Below the pieces are notes generated by a model, which saw nothing but the letters and a program-made list of their open reading frames with translations, searched no databases and was not told where the DNA came from. The translations under genes and the position numbers were made by a program. A stretch of DNA of 7,614 nt from Chloroflexota bacterium (lineage in GTDB: Bacteria; Chloroflexota; Dormibacteria; Dormibacterales; Dormibacteraceae): NCBI GenBank assembly GCA_005880525.1, contig VBFW01000232.1:1-7614 (forward strand), written 5' to 3'. Shown here one piece after another: positions 1 through 5,841 of this stretch. The first letter of the stretch is position 1. Every line of letters starts with the position of its first letter.

Positions 1-535
1 GTCCTGACAGCGACTCTCCGCTGAAGCCTCCGAACACGACGGTGAAGGGCGCGCCGATGCGCGTGCACGCGAGCATCGCGACGGGCAGCTCAGGGATCAT
101 GCCCATGTAGATGGCGACGTGCGTCCCTTTCTTGACGCCGAGCTTCTTCAAGCCGTTGGCGAACCTGACTACTTCGTTCTGCAGGTCGGAGAACGTGATC
201 TGCCGCCGGTCGTTCTCGGGCTCGCCTTCCCAGAAGTACGCGACCTTGCCGCCCTGTCCCTTTTCGACATGGCGATCGACGCAGTTGAAGCAGACGTTCA
301 GCTTTCCGCCGATGAACCACTTCGCATATGGCGGCTTCCACTCGAGCAGCTGCTTCCATGGCTCGAACCAGGAGATTCGCTCGTTGGCCTCTTTCGTCCA
401 GAAGTCCTCGAGCTTGCGGTTGTAGATGTCGGGCTGGGCGTTGGCCTGCTTGCGAAACTCAGGCGAAGGCGGATAGCGCCGCTCTTCCACCTGCATCGTC
501 TCGATCGCGTGCTCGCCGGCCTTTGTCGCTTTCAT
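1..535 (-). CDS. acsA: Acetyl-CoA synthetase, N-terminal part (cut by window edge)
   Basis: AMP-forming acetyl-CoA synthetase activates acetate with ATP and CoA, through an acetyl-adenylate, to give cytoplasmic acetyl-CoA, AMP and PPi. Only the first 178 codons are present and the frame is open to the left edge; the family is usually about 650 residues. Residues about 20-85 match the ACS N-terminal domain (YPPSPEFRKQAN, then WFEPWKQLLEW, WFIGGKLNVCFNCVDRH). Residues about 95-178 begin the AMP-binding fold, with YFWEGEPEND, ITFSDLQNEVVRFANGLKKLGV and the very characteristic GAPFTVVFGGFS. The ATP P-loop and C-terminal catalytic lysine lie outside the window. I chose the ATG at 533-535 because GAGGAG sits 6 nt upstream; the next in-frame ATG (codon 14) has no such site. 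It is transcribed divergently from the cyclase gene. The family assignment is confident; the gene symbol (acsA or acs) is by homology only. Confidence 0.93.
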   Translation of the reverse strand, partial: MKATKAGEHAIETMQVEERRYPPSPEFRKQANAQPDIYNRKLEDFWTKEANERISWFEPWKQLLEWKPPYAKWFIGGKLNVCFNCVDRHVEKGQGGKVAYFWEGEPENDRRQITFSDLQNEVVRFANGLKKLGVKKGTHVAIYMGMIPELPVAMLACTRIGAPFTVVFGGFSGESLSG

Positions 536-541
536 TCGTTG

Positions 542-547
542 CTCCTC
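542..547 (-). promoter_or_regulatory. Ribosome binding site of acetyl-CoA synthetase
   Basis: Read on the minus strand, GAGGAG lies 6 nt before the ATG at 535. It is a near-consensus Shine-Dalgarno sequence and decides the start codon of the acetyl-CoA synthetase. Confidence 0.75.
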
Positions 548-660
548 TACGCCCCTGCCAGGCAGCCTCGACGCCATTGCGACTTTGATTTTGAGATTAC
601 GCCTTGATCCTATTCGACCCGAGCCCAGAGCCCCATCACCGGATCGCCGAATTGGAGCGC

Positions 661-703
661 GAATTGTTACAAAAACTGCACTTGACTATTAATCGTTAAG
701 GAT
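661..703. promoter_or_regulatory. AT-rich divergent promoter/control region
   Basis: This stretch is about two-thirds A+T in a window that is otherwise strongly GC-rich, and it lies between two divergent genes. On the plus strand, TTGTTA (664-669) and TATTAA (687-692) are 17 nt apart and each match 4 of 6 bases of the sigma-70-type consensus. The same block read on the minus strand gives TTAATA, 17 nt, TAACAA, a weaker fit. TTGACT occurs at 682 and again at 735 without a convincing -10 box. I infer that one or both genes are transcribed from here; exact promoters are not resolved by eye. Confidence 0.45.
681..700. repeat. 20-bp imperfect palindrome, candidate operator
   Basis: CTTGACTATTAATCGTTAAG pairs with its own reverse complement at 8 of 10 base-pair positions, with a perfect ATTAAT centre. 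It overlaps the -10-like TATTAA in the divergent region between acetyl-CoA synthetase and the cyclase. Its size and symmetry fit the site of a dimeric repressor or activator. It does not match the CRP consensus (TGTGA-N6-TCACA) or the FNR consensus (TTGAT-N4-ATCAA), so no regulator is named. Confidence 0.4.
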
Positions 704-761
704 CTAGCGCGCTTTCCACGGTCGGTCTATCTTTTTGACTCGCGGGAGGGGGGGAGTAAAC

Positions 762-768
762 GAGGGGG
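762..768 (+). promoter_or_regulatory. Probable ribosome binding site of the cyclase gene
   Basis: GAGGGGG ends 8 nt before GTG 777 and is the only purine-rich site well placed for a start in this frame. A further G-rich run lies at 744-755. The other possible start, TTG at 735, has a pyrimidine-rich upstream sequence without a Shine-Dalgarno site, so this site favours GTG 777. Confidence 0.5.
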
Positions 769-776
769 ATGCTGTA

Positions 777-2348
777 GTGCAGCCTGGCATCGTCGCGCTG
801 CGACGCGCTGTGACGACCGGCTGGCAGAACGACCTGCGGGCCGTTCGCCAGGACGGGTATGACGTCGAGCGCGGACGCGAGGCATGGGCGTTCATCCAGC
901 GCTTCAACCAGCTGATCACGGACCTGCGCGCCCCGATACAGCGCGCCTGGGGGCCTGGCGGTCTGGTGCATGTTGCTGACAGCCCGGACATCGCGGGACC
1001 AGGTCCGCGCATTTCGATGACGCGGGTCAAATTGCGCAACCACGGCAACCTGGTGGCCATCGAGGCGTTGACACACAGCGAAGGCGAGGCCAAGCCAAAC
1101 CCAGGCCTGGGGCTTGACCGAGAGATCGAGGTCGTCGGCGTGGCGCCTCTCGTCTTTGTCCAGGAGCTTTACGGCAGCCTTACAGCATTCCTGCAGACGG
1201 CGCTCAGCGTCGACTTCCACCTTGGCGGCTCGCGCTGGCTCTTCGAGCAGGTGGCGGCCGAACATTTCGTCACCAGCGCGCGGTGGCCGGAGCTGGCCGA
1301 GCTGTACCAGCGCGTCACCCGCGAATATGCGGTCGATGACAGCTTCGAGAAGGTGCTCGAGGCGTTCGCGCCTGGCACCACGGAGAACGGCGAGACCGAG
1401 GTGAAGCTTGGCATCGAATACCTCCACCGATGCCACGACACCGACCCCGACATCGCCAACTTCGTGCATGTCGTGAAGCTGGCGGTCGCCGCGGACGAGG
1501 TGGACACATGGGTGACCAGCGAGGCGGTGGCGCATGACCTTCAGCTGGATGGCGAGTCGTGCATGAAGCTGGGGCGACTGCTCCGCGCCGAAAAGGACGT
1601 ATGGCGAGACGGCGACGCAGAGGAGGACTTCGCGAGCTGGAACTTCCAGCCGTCCTTGAATGTCCACTTCTTCCGCCGCATCGGCTCGATCGACGACTAC
1701 CTGGCCATCCAGGCCGCGCTGAACCCTGCCTCGAGCAATGGCAACGGGGCCGCCAAGCCGCACGACGAGTCGGTGACCAGGGAGGGCTCGACGCCGCTGC
1801 CGGACGGCATCGTCACCTTCCTCATGACCGATGTCGTCGAGTCGACGCCGCTGTGGCTGCGCAGCCGCTCCCAGATGTACCTGGCGATGAAGCGGCACGA
1901 CCAGCTGCTGACCGCTTCGATCGAAACCAACGGCGGCGTGGTCTTGAAGGAGCGCGGGGAAGGGGACAGCTTCTTCGCCGTTTTCCTGCGAGCCACCGAC
2001 GCGCTGGCTGCGGCCGTCGACGCGCAGCGTTCGCTCCAGTCCGAGCTGTGGCCGGACGGCATGCCGATCCGCGTCCGAATGGCGATCCTGACGGGCGAGG
2101 CCGACGCCGACGACGGCGACTATCGGGCTCCGGCTGTCAACCGCTGCGCCAAGCTGCGCCGGCGCGCGGTGGGGCAGCAGATCCTGGTGTCGGAGACGAC
2201 CTACGCGATCGTCGCGGACATCATGCGCGACGACCTGCAGCTGGTCAGCGTCGGTCAGCGCCGCCTGGAGGGCCACGACCGGCCGGAGCAGGTCTACGTG
2301 CTGCAGCACCCGGAGGTGGTGCTGGAGGCGACCGTCCCGGAGGACTGA
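777..2348 (+). CDS. Class III adenylate/guanylate cyclase with unassigned N-terminal domain
   Basis: Predicted 523-aa cytoplasmic protein with no signal peptide or membrane segment. Residues about 342-515 form a class III nucleotide cyclase domain, which makes cAMP or cGMP from ATP or GTP, usually as a dimer. It opens with GIVTFLMTDVVEST. Visible catalytic positions are metal-binding Asp352 (TDVVES) and Asp397 (RGEGDSFFAVF), substrate-contacting Asp448 (DYRAP) and transition-state Asn455 (AVNRCAKL). Position +4 from that Asn is Lys459, where Arg is usual. Arg393 stands where many adenylate cyclases have the adenine-contacting Lys, so substrate choice is open. Residues 1-317 match no family I recognise. 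Within them, 249-271 (SEAVAHDLQLDG...LGRLLRAE) has the rhythm of a helix-turn-helix or winged-helix unit. An Asn/Gly/Ser-rich linker (318-340) joins the halves. GTG 777 is preferred for its Shine-Dalgarno; TTG 735 would add 14 residues. The cyclase domain is sure, the start less so. Confidence 0.88.
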   Translation: MQPGIVALRRAVTTGWQNDLRAVRQDGYDVERGREAWAFIQRFNQLITDLRAPIQRAWGPGGLVHVADSPDIAGPGPRISMTRVKLRNHGNLVAIEALTHSEGEAKPNPGLGLDREIEVVGVAPLVFVQELYGSLTAFLQTALSVDFHLGGSRWLFEQVAAEHFVTSARWPELAELYQRVTREYAVDDSFEKVLEAFAPGTTENGETEVKLGIEYLHRCHDTDPDIANFVHVVKLAVAADEVDTWVTSEAVAHDLQLDGESCMKLGRLLRAEKDVWRDGDAEEDFASWNFQPSLNVHFFRRIGSIDDYLAIQAALNPASSNGNGAAKPHDESVTREGSTPLPDGIVTFLMTDVVESTPLWLRSRSQMYLAMKRHDQLLTASIETNGGVVLKERGEGDSFFAVFLRATDALAAAVDAQRSLQSELWPDGMPIRVRMAILTGEADADDGDYRAPAVNRCAKLRRRAVGQQILVSETTYAIVADIMRDDLQLVSVGQRRLEGHDRPEQVYVLQHPEVVLEATVPED

Positions 2349-2374
2349 CGACAGGTCCGTTTGCACTAATCCAT

Positions 2375-2387
2375 GGCGAATTTCGCC
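2375..2387. repeat. Perfect 13-nt palindrome after the cyclase gene
   Basis: GGCGAA-T-TTCGCC has perfect 6-base arms around one central base and lies 26 nt after the cyclase stop codon. As RNA it would give a 5-bp GGCGA/TCGCC stem with a 3-nt loop, followed by a pyrimidine-rich tract (2388-2410) that is not a pure T run. It may be a weak terminator for the cyclase gene or an operator before the protease gene; I cannot tell which. Confidence 0.35.
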
Positions 2388-2451
2388 CGCCTTCTCTTAT
2401 TCTCTTGTTGCTCAGCGTCCGGGGCGCCGCGAGTTGGAAAGGTGGGTGTTC

Positions 2452-2465
2452 TGGCTTCCAAGCCA
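2452..2465 (+). repeat. Short hairpin just before the protease ribosome binding site
   Basis: TGGCTT-CC-AAGCCA is a perfect inverted repeat with 6-base arms. In RNA it would form a 5-bp stem with a 4-nt loop, ending 2 nt before the Shine-Dalgarno at 2468. It may affect translation initiation or mRNA stability, or be chance; the sequence alone does not decide. Confidence 0.3.
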
Positions 2466-2467
2466 AA

Positions 2468-2473
2468 GAAGGG
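2468..2473 (+). promoter_or_regulatory. Ribosome binding site of the subtilase
   Basis: GAAGGG lies 5 nt before ATG 2479. It selects this ATG over the in-frame TTG at 2434, whose extra 15 residues would sit in front of an otherwise typical signal peptide. Confidence 0.6.
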
Positions 2474-2478
2474 TAGGG

Positions 2479-5400
2479 ATGCGACTGGTGCGCTTTAAGG
2501 TTGCGCTGTCTCTTGCCGTCGGCTTCAGCGTCATGGCCGCGATGAGCGGCTCGGCGGCCACAGGCGACGAGGGCTCCGGCGTAACCCGATTCGCAAGGGT
2601 CGACGCATCCTTGCTCGAGTCTGCCGGCCAGCGCGCCGGGTTTGTCCCGGCATCGCTGACTGACCGGCCAGTGGCCGTTGTGCTGGAGATGGCGGACGCG
2701 CCGGTTGCGGTGCAGGAGGCCAACGCCAGCAAGCGCGGACAGTCGCTTTCGCCGAGCGAGAAGAAGGCCATCCGCGACCAGCTCGCCGCCAAGCAGAACC
2801 AGCTCCACGGCCAGCTGGCCGCGGCCGGCGCCCAGGTCATCGGCCAGATGCAGGACGCCTACAACGGCATCCACGTGGTCGTGCCCCAGAAGAACATTCC
2901 TCAGCTCGCCAGCCTGGCGGGCGTGACCGCCATCCACGCCGTGCCGTCGTTCGAAGTTGACAACGTCCACGGCGTTCCCTTCATCGGCGCGCCGGAGGCG
3001 TGGGGCACCTTCAGCCTCACCGGTGCCGGCGTCAACGTCGCCGTCATCGACACCGGAATCGACTACACGCACGCCGACTTCGGCGGCCCGGGCACGGTGG
3101 CGGCATGGAACGCCGCCAAGGCGACGAGCACCGCGCCACCCGACCCGAGCCTCGTGGGCCCGGCAGCCCCGAAGGTCAAAGGCGGCTTCGACTTCGTGGG
3201 TGACGCGTACAACGCCAACATTCCAGGTTCGGTACCCGCGCCGGATTCGAATCCACTCGACTGCTTCGGCCATGGCTCGCACACCGCGGGAACCGTGGCG
3301 GGCTTCGGCGTGCTGAGTGACGGCTCCACGTTCAGCGGTCCCTACAACGCGAGCACGATCTCATCGCACTCCTGGAACGTAGGTCCTGGGGTCGCCCCGC
3401 AGGCGAACCTGTACATCTACCGCGTGTTCGGATGCGCGGGCTCGAGCAACGTCGTCGACCTCGGCATCAACGCAGCCGTCGCGGCCGGCGTGAACGTCAT
3501 CAGCATGTCGCTGGGTTCACCGCTTGGTGGCACTGACGACCCCACCTCCGTGGCCGCTCAGAACGCGTTCAACGACGGCATCTCGGTCGTGACGTCGGCC
3601 GGCAACGAAGGCAACAACGCGTACATGGTCGGCTCGCCGAGCACCTCGAACGGAATCCTCTCGGTCGCCGCGATGGACGCGAGCGTGCCGAGCTACCCGG
3701 GCGCCACGCTCTCGTTGAGCACTGGTGCCTCCGTCACCGCGATTGACGCCAACGGCGCGGCCCTGCCCAGCGGTTCGTTTCCGGTGAAGGTGCTGCGGAA
3801 CGCCAACGGCTCCATCTCCCTGGGCTGCAACAAGGCCGAGTACGCCGGCACGGCCGGCATGGTTGTCGTCACTGTTCGAGGGTCGTGTGCGCGCGTCGCA
3901 CGAGCGGTGTTCGGCGACGAGGCGGGCGATGCGGCGGTCGTGATGATCAACAACTCGTCCGGCTACCCGCCCTTTGAAGGCCACATCACCAGCAACCCGG
4001 ACACGGGCGAGCAGCACGATGTGACCATCCCCTTCCTCGGCGTTAAGAACGATGCGACGACAGTCGCGGCCCTGAACGCGGCGGACGGCGGGTCGGTGAC
4101 CCTGACCGCCACGGCCGTGCCCAACACCAACTACAAGGTGGCTGCGGGATTTACATCGGGTGGCCCACGCAACCCGGACTCGGCGCCGAAGCCTGACGTA
4201 ATCGCACCAGGCGTGAGCGTCGCCTCCGCGGGCATGGGCACCGGCGCGCAGGCCGCCGTCATATCCGGCACCTCGATGGCGTGTCCGATGACCGCCGGGA
4301 TCGCGGCACTTCTGAAGCAGGAGCACCCGGCATGGACCGGCGTTCAGATCAAGGCCGCCATCATGAACACTGCCGATTCCAGCCTTAACCTCGGCTACAA
4401 CAGCCGGCTGGCCGGTGCCGGCGTGGTCCAGGCTCAGAACGCTGTCAACTCGACAGTGCTGGCCACCACATCGGAGAACCTCGACTCGATCGCCTTCGGA
4501 TATGTGGCGGGGTCCGGTGACTACCACGCAGACAAGTCATTCACCCTTACCAACTACGGCTCGTCGGCGGCTACGTACGACCTGAGCGTGGCTCTCAACG
4601 CCAACCCGCGCGGCGCCGCAATTGGGGTGACGCCGGCCACTGTTGGAGTTCCGGCAGGCGGAACGGCCACAGTGCATGCCACGTTGACCATGTCGGCGGC
4701 CGCCTTCGCCGCGCTGCCCAGTGACGACACGTTCGTCATCGGTCCCGGCGGTGTGGTGACGATTCGCGGCGACATCGTGGCTTCGCGTGACGCCACCGAC
4801 TCCGCCTCCGATCACCAGAAGCTGAGCGTGCCGTTCATGTTCGTTCCGCGCGGCCTTTCCAACGTCGTCGCCGGCGCGACGGGCAAGTTCAACAGCGTGC
4901 CCAACAGCGGCGGCGCGCCCGGCCAGGACTTTGCGGCGACCCTGCCCCTGACCAACAGCGGCATCCACGCCGGCACCGCCGACCTCTACACGTGGGGCAT
5001 CACCGACGCCCGTGAGACCGGTGCGCCGATGGACGTGCGGGATGTCGGGCTCCAGATTCTGCCCGGCGCCGCGCTGAGGTCATCCGACTCTGATCGCAGC
5101 CTGGTCTTCCTGGTCAACACGTGGGGCCAGGCGGCCAACCAGTCGGTCAACGAGTTCGACGTCGACATCGACACCAACGGTGACGGACAGCCCGACTTCG
5201 TGGTTTTCGGCTTCGACCTTGGCAGGGTGCTGACGGGTACCTTCGACGGTCGGTACGGCGCTTTCACCTTGAATGTGCACACGGGCGTCATCGTCGATGC
5301 GTACTTTGCCGAGGCGCCGATGAACGGTTCCACCATCGAGCTGCCGACGCTGGCCAGCGACCTGGGCCTGTCGACGCGGGACCACGGCGTCGGCTCCACT

Positions 5401-5670
5401 CACAAGCAGGGCATCACCTACGCGGTGGCGGCATTCTCGGTGGTCCCCGGAGGAATCGTCGACGTCACCGCCTCGGCCTCGATCGACCCTTACGCGCCGG
5501 CTCTTTCCAGCGGCGACTTCGCCGGCATCAACCCGGGTGCATCCTCGACCTTCACCCTGACCGAGCACCTGCCGCAGCAGAGCTCGCAGCCCTCGCTGGG
5601 CTGGTTGGTGGCTTCGGTTGACGACGCGAACGGTGCGCCCCAGGCCGCGGAGGTGGCGGCGCCGAAATAG
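2479..5670 (+). CDS. Secreted subtilisin-family (S8) serine protease with I9 propeptide and PA domain
   Basis: Predicted 1063-aa exported endopeptidase. The N-terminus is a Sec-type signal peptide: basic residues (MRLVRFK), a hydrophobic core, and probable cleavage after SAA at about residue 27. Residues about 65-160 fit an inhibitor I9 propeptide, a chaperone normally cleaved off on maturation. The catalytic domain (about 183-660) has the full triad: Asp191 in VAVIDTGIDYTHADF, His265 in GHGSHTAGTVAG and Ser599 in SGTSMACP, plus oxyanion Asn376 in TSAGNEGNN. Between Asn and Ser, residues about 430-550 resemble a protease-associated (PA) domain, as in large subtilases; it often shapes substrate access. 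From about 665 a Fn3-like beta-rich region begins, followed by some 300 residues I cannot name. These include a calcium-loop-like DIDTNGDGQPD at 896-906. There is no LPXTG motif or C-terminal membrane helix, so release from the cell is likely. It appears intact; the substrate is unknown. Confidence 0.95.
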   Translation: MRLVRFKVALSLAVGFSVMAAMSGSAATGDEGSGVTRFARVDASLLESAGQRAGFVPASLTDRPVAVVLEMADAPVAVQEANASKRGQSLSPSEKKAIRDQLAAKQNQLHGQLAAAGAQVIGQMQDAYNGIHVVVPQKNIPQLASLAGVTAIHAVPSFEVDNVHGVPFIGAPEAWGTFSLTGAGVNVAVIDTGIDYTHADFGGPGTVAAWNAAKATSTAPPDPSLVGPAAPKVKGGFDFVGDAYNANIPGSVPAPDSNPLDCFGHGSHTAGTVAGFGVLSDGSTFSGPYNASTISSHSWNVGPGVAPQANLYIYRVFGCAGSSNVVDLGINAAVAAGVNVISMSLGSPLGGTDDPTSVAAQNAFNDGISVVTSAGNEGNNAYMVGSPSTSNGILSVAAMDASVPSYPGATLSLSTGASVTAIDANGAALPSGSFPVKVLRNANGSISLGCNKAEYAGTAGMVVVTVRGSCARVARAVFGDEAGDAAVVMINNSSGYPPFEGHITSNPDTGEQHDVTIPFLGVKNDATTVAALNAADGGSVTLTATAVPNTNYKVAAGFTSGGPRNPDSAPKPDVIAPGVSVASAGMGTGAQAAVISGTSMACPMTAGIAALLKQEHPAWTGVQIKAAIMNTADSSLNLGYNSRLAGAGVVQAQNAVNSTVLATTSENLDSIAFGYVAGSGDYHADKSFTLTNYGSSAATYDLSVALNANPRGAAIGVTPATVGVPAGGTATVHATLTMSAAAFAALPSDDTFVIGPGGVVTIRGDIVASRDATDSASDHQKLSVPFMFVPRGLSNVVAGATGKFNSVPNSGGAPGQDFAATLPLTNSGIHAGTADLYTWGITDARETGAPMDVRDVGLQILPGAALRSSDSDRSLVFLVNTWGQAANQSVNEFDVDIDTNGDGQPDFVVFGFDLGRVLTGTFDGRYGAFTLNVHTGVIVDAYFAEAPMNGSTIELPTLASDLGLSTRDHGVGSTHKQGITYAVAAFSVVPGGIVDVTASASIDPYAPALSSGDFAGINPGASSTFTLTEHLPQQSSQPSLGWLVASVDDANGAPQAAEVAAPK

Positions 5671-5692
5671 TCAGTCCATAAACGAGCTTCCC

Positions 5693-5728
5693 AGAGCGGT
5701 CTCCGCGCACGGAGACCGCTCTTTCTTT
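5693..5728 (+). terminator. Strong rho-independent terminator after the subtilase
   Basis: AGAGCGGTCTCCG (5693-5705) and CGGAGACCGCTCT (5710-5722) form a perfect 13-bp stem with a 4-nt CGCA loop. TTTCTTT follows at 5722-5728. It starts 22 nt after the protease stop codon and should end that transcript before the next gene. The stem is symmetrical, but there is no matching U-tract for the minus strand. Confidence 0.92.
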
Positions 5729-5748
5729 GCCGGCGAGTCGATCTCATC

Positions 5749-5777
5749 TTTGCGGCGGCAGTCCAGGCATCTATATG
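5749..5777 (+). promoter_or_regulatory. Weak candidate promoter of the last gene
   Basis: TATATG (5772-5777) is the best -10-like hexamer in the gap, and TTTGCG (5749-5754) lies 17 nt upstream as a poor -35 (3 of 6 matches). A promoter is expected here because a strong terminator precedes it and a gene follows, but the hexamers alone are weak evidence. Confidence 0.3.
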
Positions 5778-5791
5778 CTGTTTTTTGGACT

Positions 5792-5806
5792 CGGGTCGCG
5801 AACCCG
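5792..5806 (+). repeat. Small hairpin in the leader of the last gene
   Basis: CGGGT (5792-5796) and ACCCG (5802-5806) form a 5-bp stem around a CGCGA loop, between the candidate promoter and the ribosome binding site. It would be part of the 5' untranslated RNA. No known riboswitch fold is recognisable around it. Confidence 0.25.
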
Positions 5807-5831
5807 GTGGGGCCGCTGGTGTGGATGTCCT

Positions 5832-5837
5832 AGGAGG
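5832..5837 (+). promoter_or_regulatory. Ribosome binding site of the last gene
   Basis: AGGAGG is a perfect Shine-Dalgarno core ending 4 nt before ATG 5842, which is slightly close. It fixes the start, and a signal peptide begins directly at this ATG. Confidence 0.75.
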
Positions 5838-5841
5838 GTGC

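Noticed and set aside
555..565. CTGCC-A-GGCAG palindrome before the acetyl-CoA synthetase start
   Set aside because: Five-base arms with a one-base centre are common by chance in GC-rich DNA, and nothing else around it suggests a site.
119..607. Plus-strand open frame (162 codons) over the acetyl-CoA synthetase
   Set aside because: The minus strand encodes unmistakable acetyl-CoA synthetase sequence over the same bases, with its own Shine-Dalgarno.
696..2366. Very long minus-strand open frame (556 codons) opposite the cyclase gene
   Set aside because: The plus strand encodes a clear class III cyclase with all main motifs. The antisense translation is Arg/Val/His-rich without recognisable domains, typical of shadow frames in GC-rich DNA.
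2434..2478. Upstream TTG start that would lengthen the subtilase by 15 residues
   Set aside because: It would put non-signal-like residues in front of a typical signal peptide, whereas ATG 2479 has GAAGGG 5 nt upstream.
3517..4527. Minus-strand open frame (336 codons) inside the subtilase
   Set aside because: It overlaps the catalytic and PA domains of an evident protease and has no domain signature; it is a GC-rich shadow.
5764..5786. Possible second terminator: small GCAT/ATGC hairpin followed by TGTTTTTT
   Set aside because: The stem is only 4 bp and AT-containing, a strong terminator already lies about 40 nt upstream, and the sequence overlaps the best -10 candidate for the next gene.
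5791..5807. GGGTCGCGAACCC resembling a tRNA T-arm or an attachment-site core
   Set aside because: No acceptor, D or anticodon arms can be built around it and no integrase or repeat copy is present in the window.
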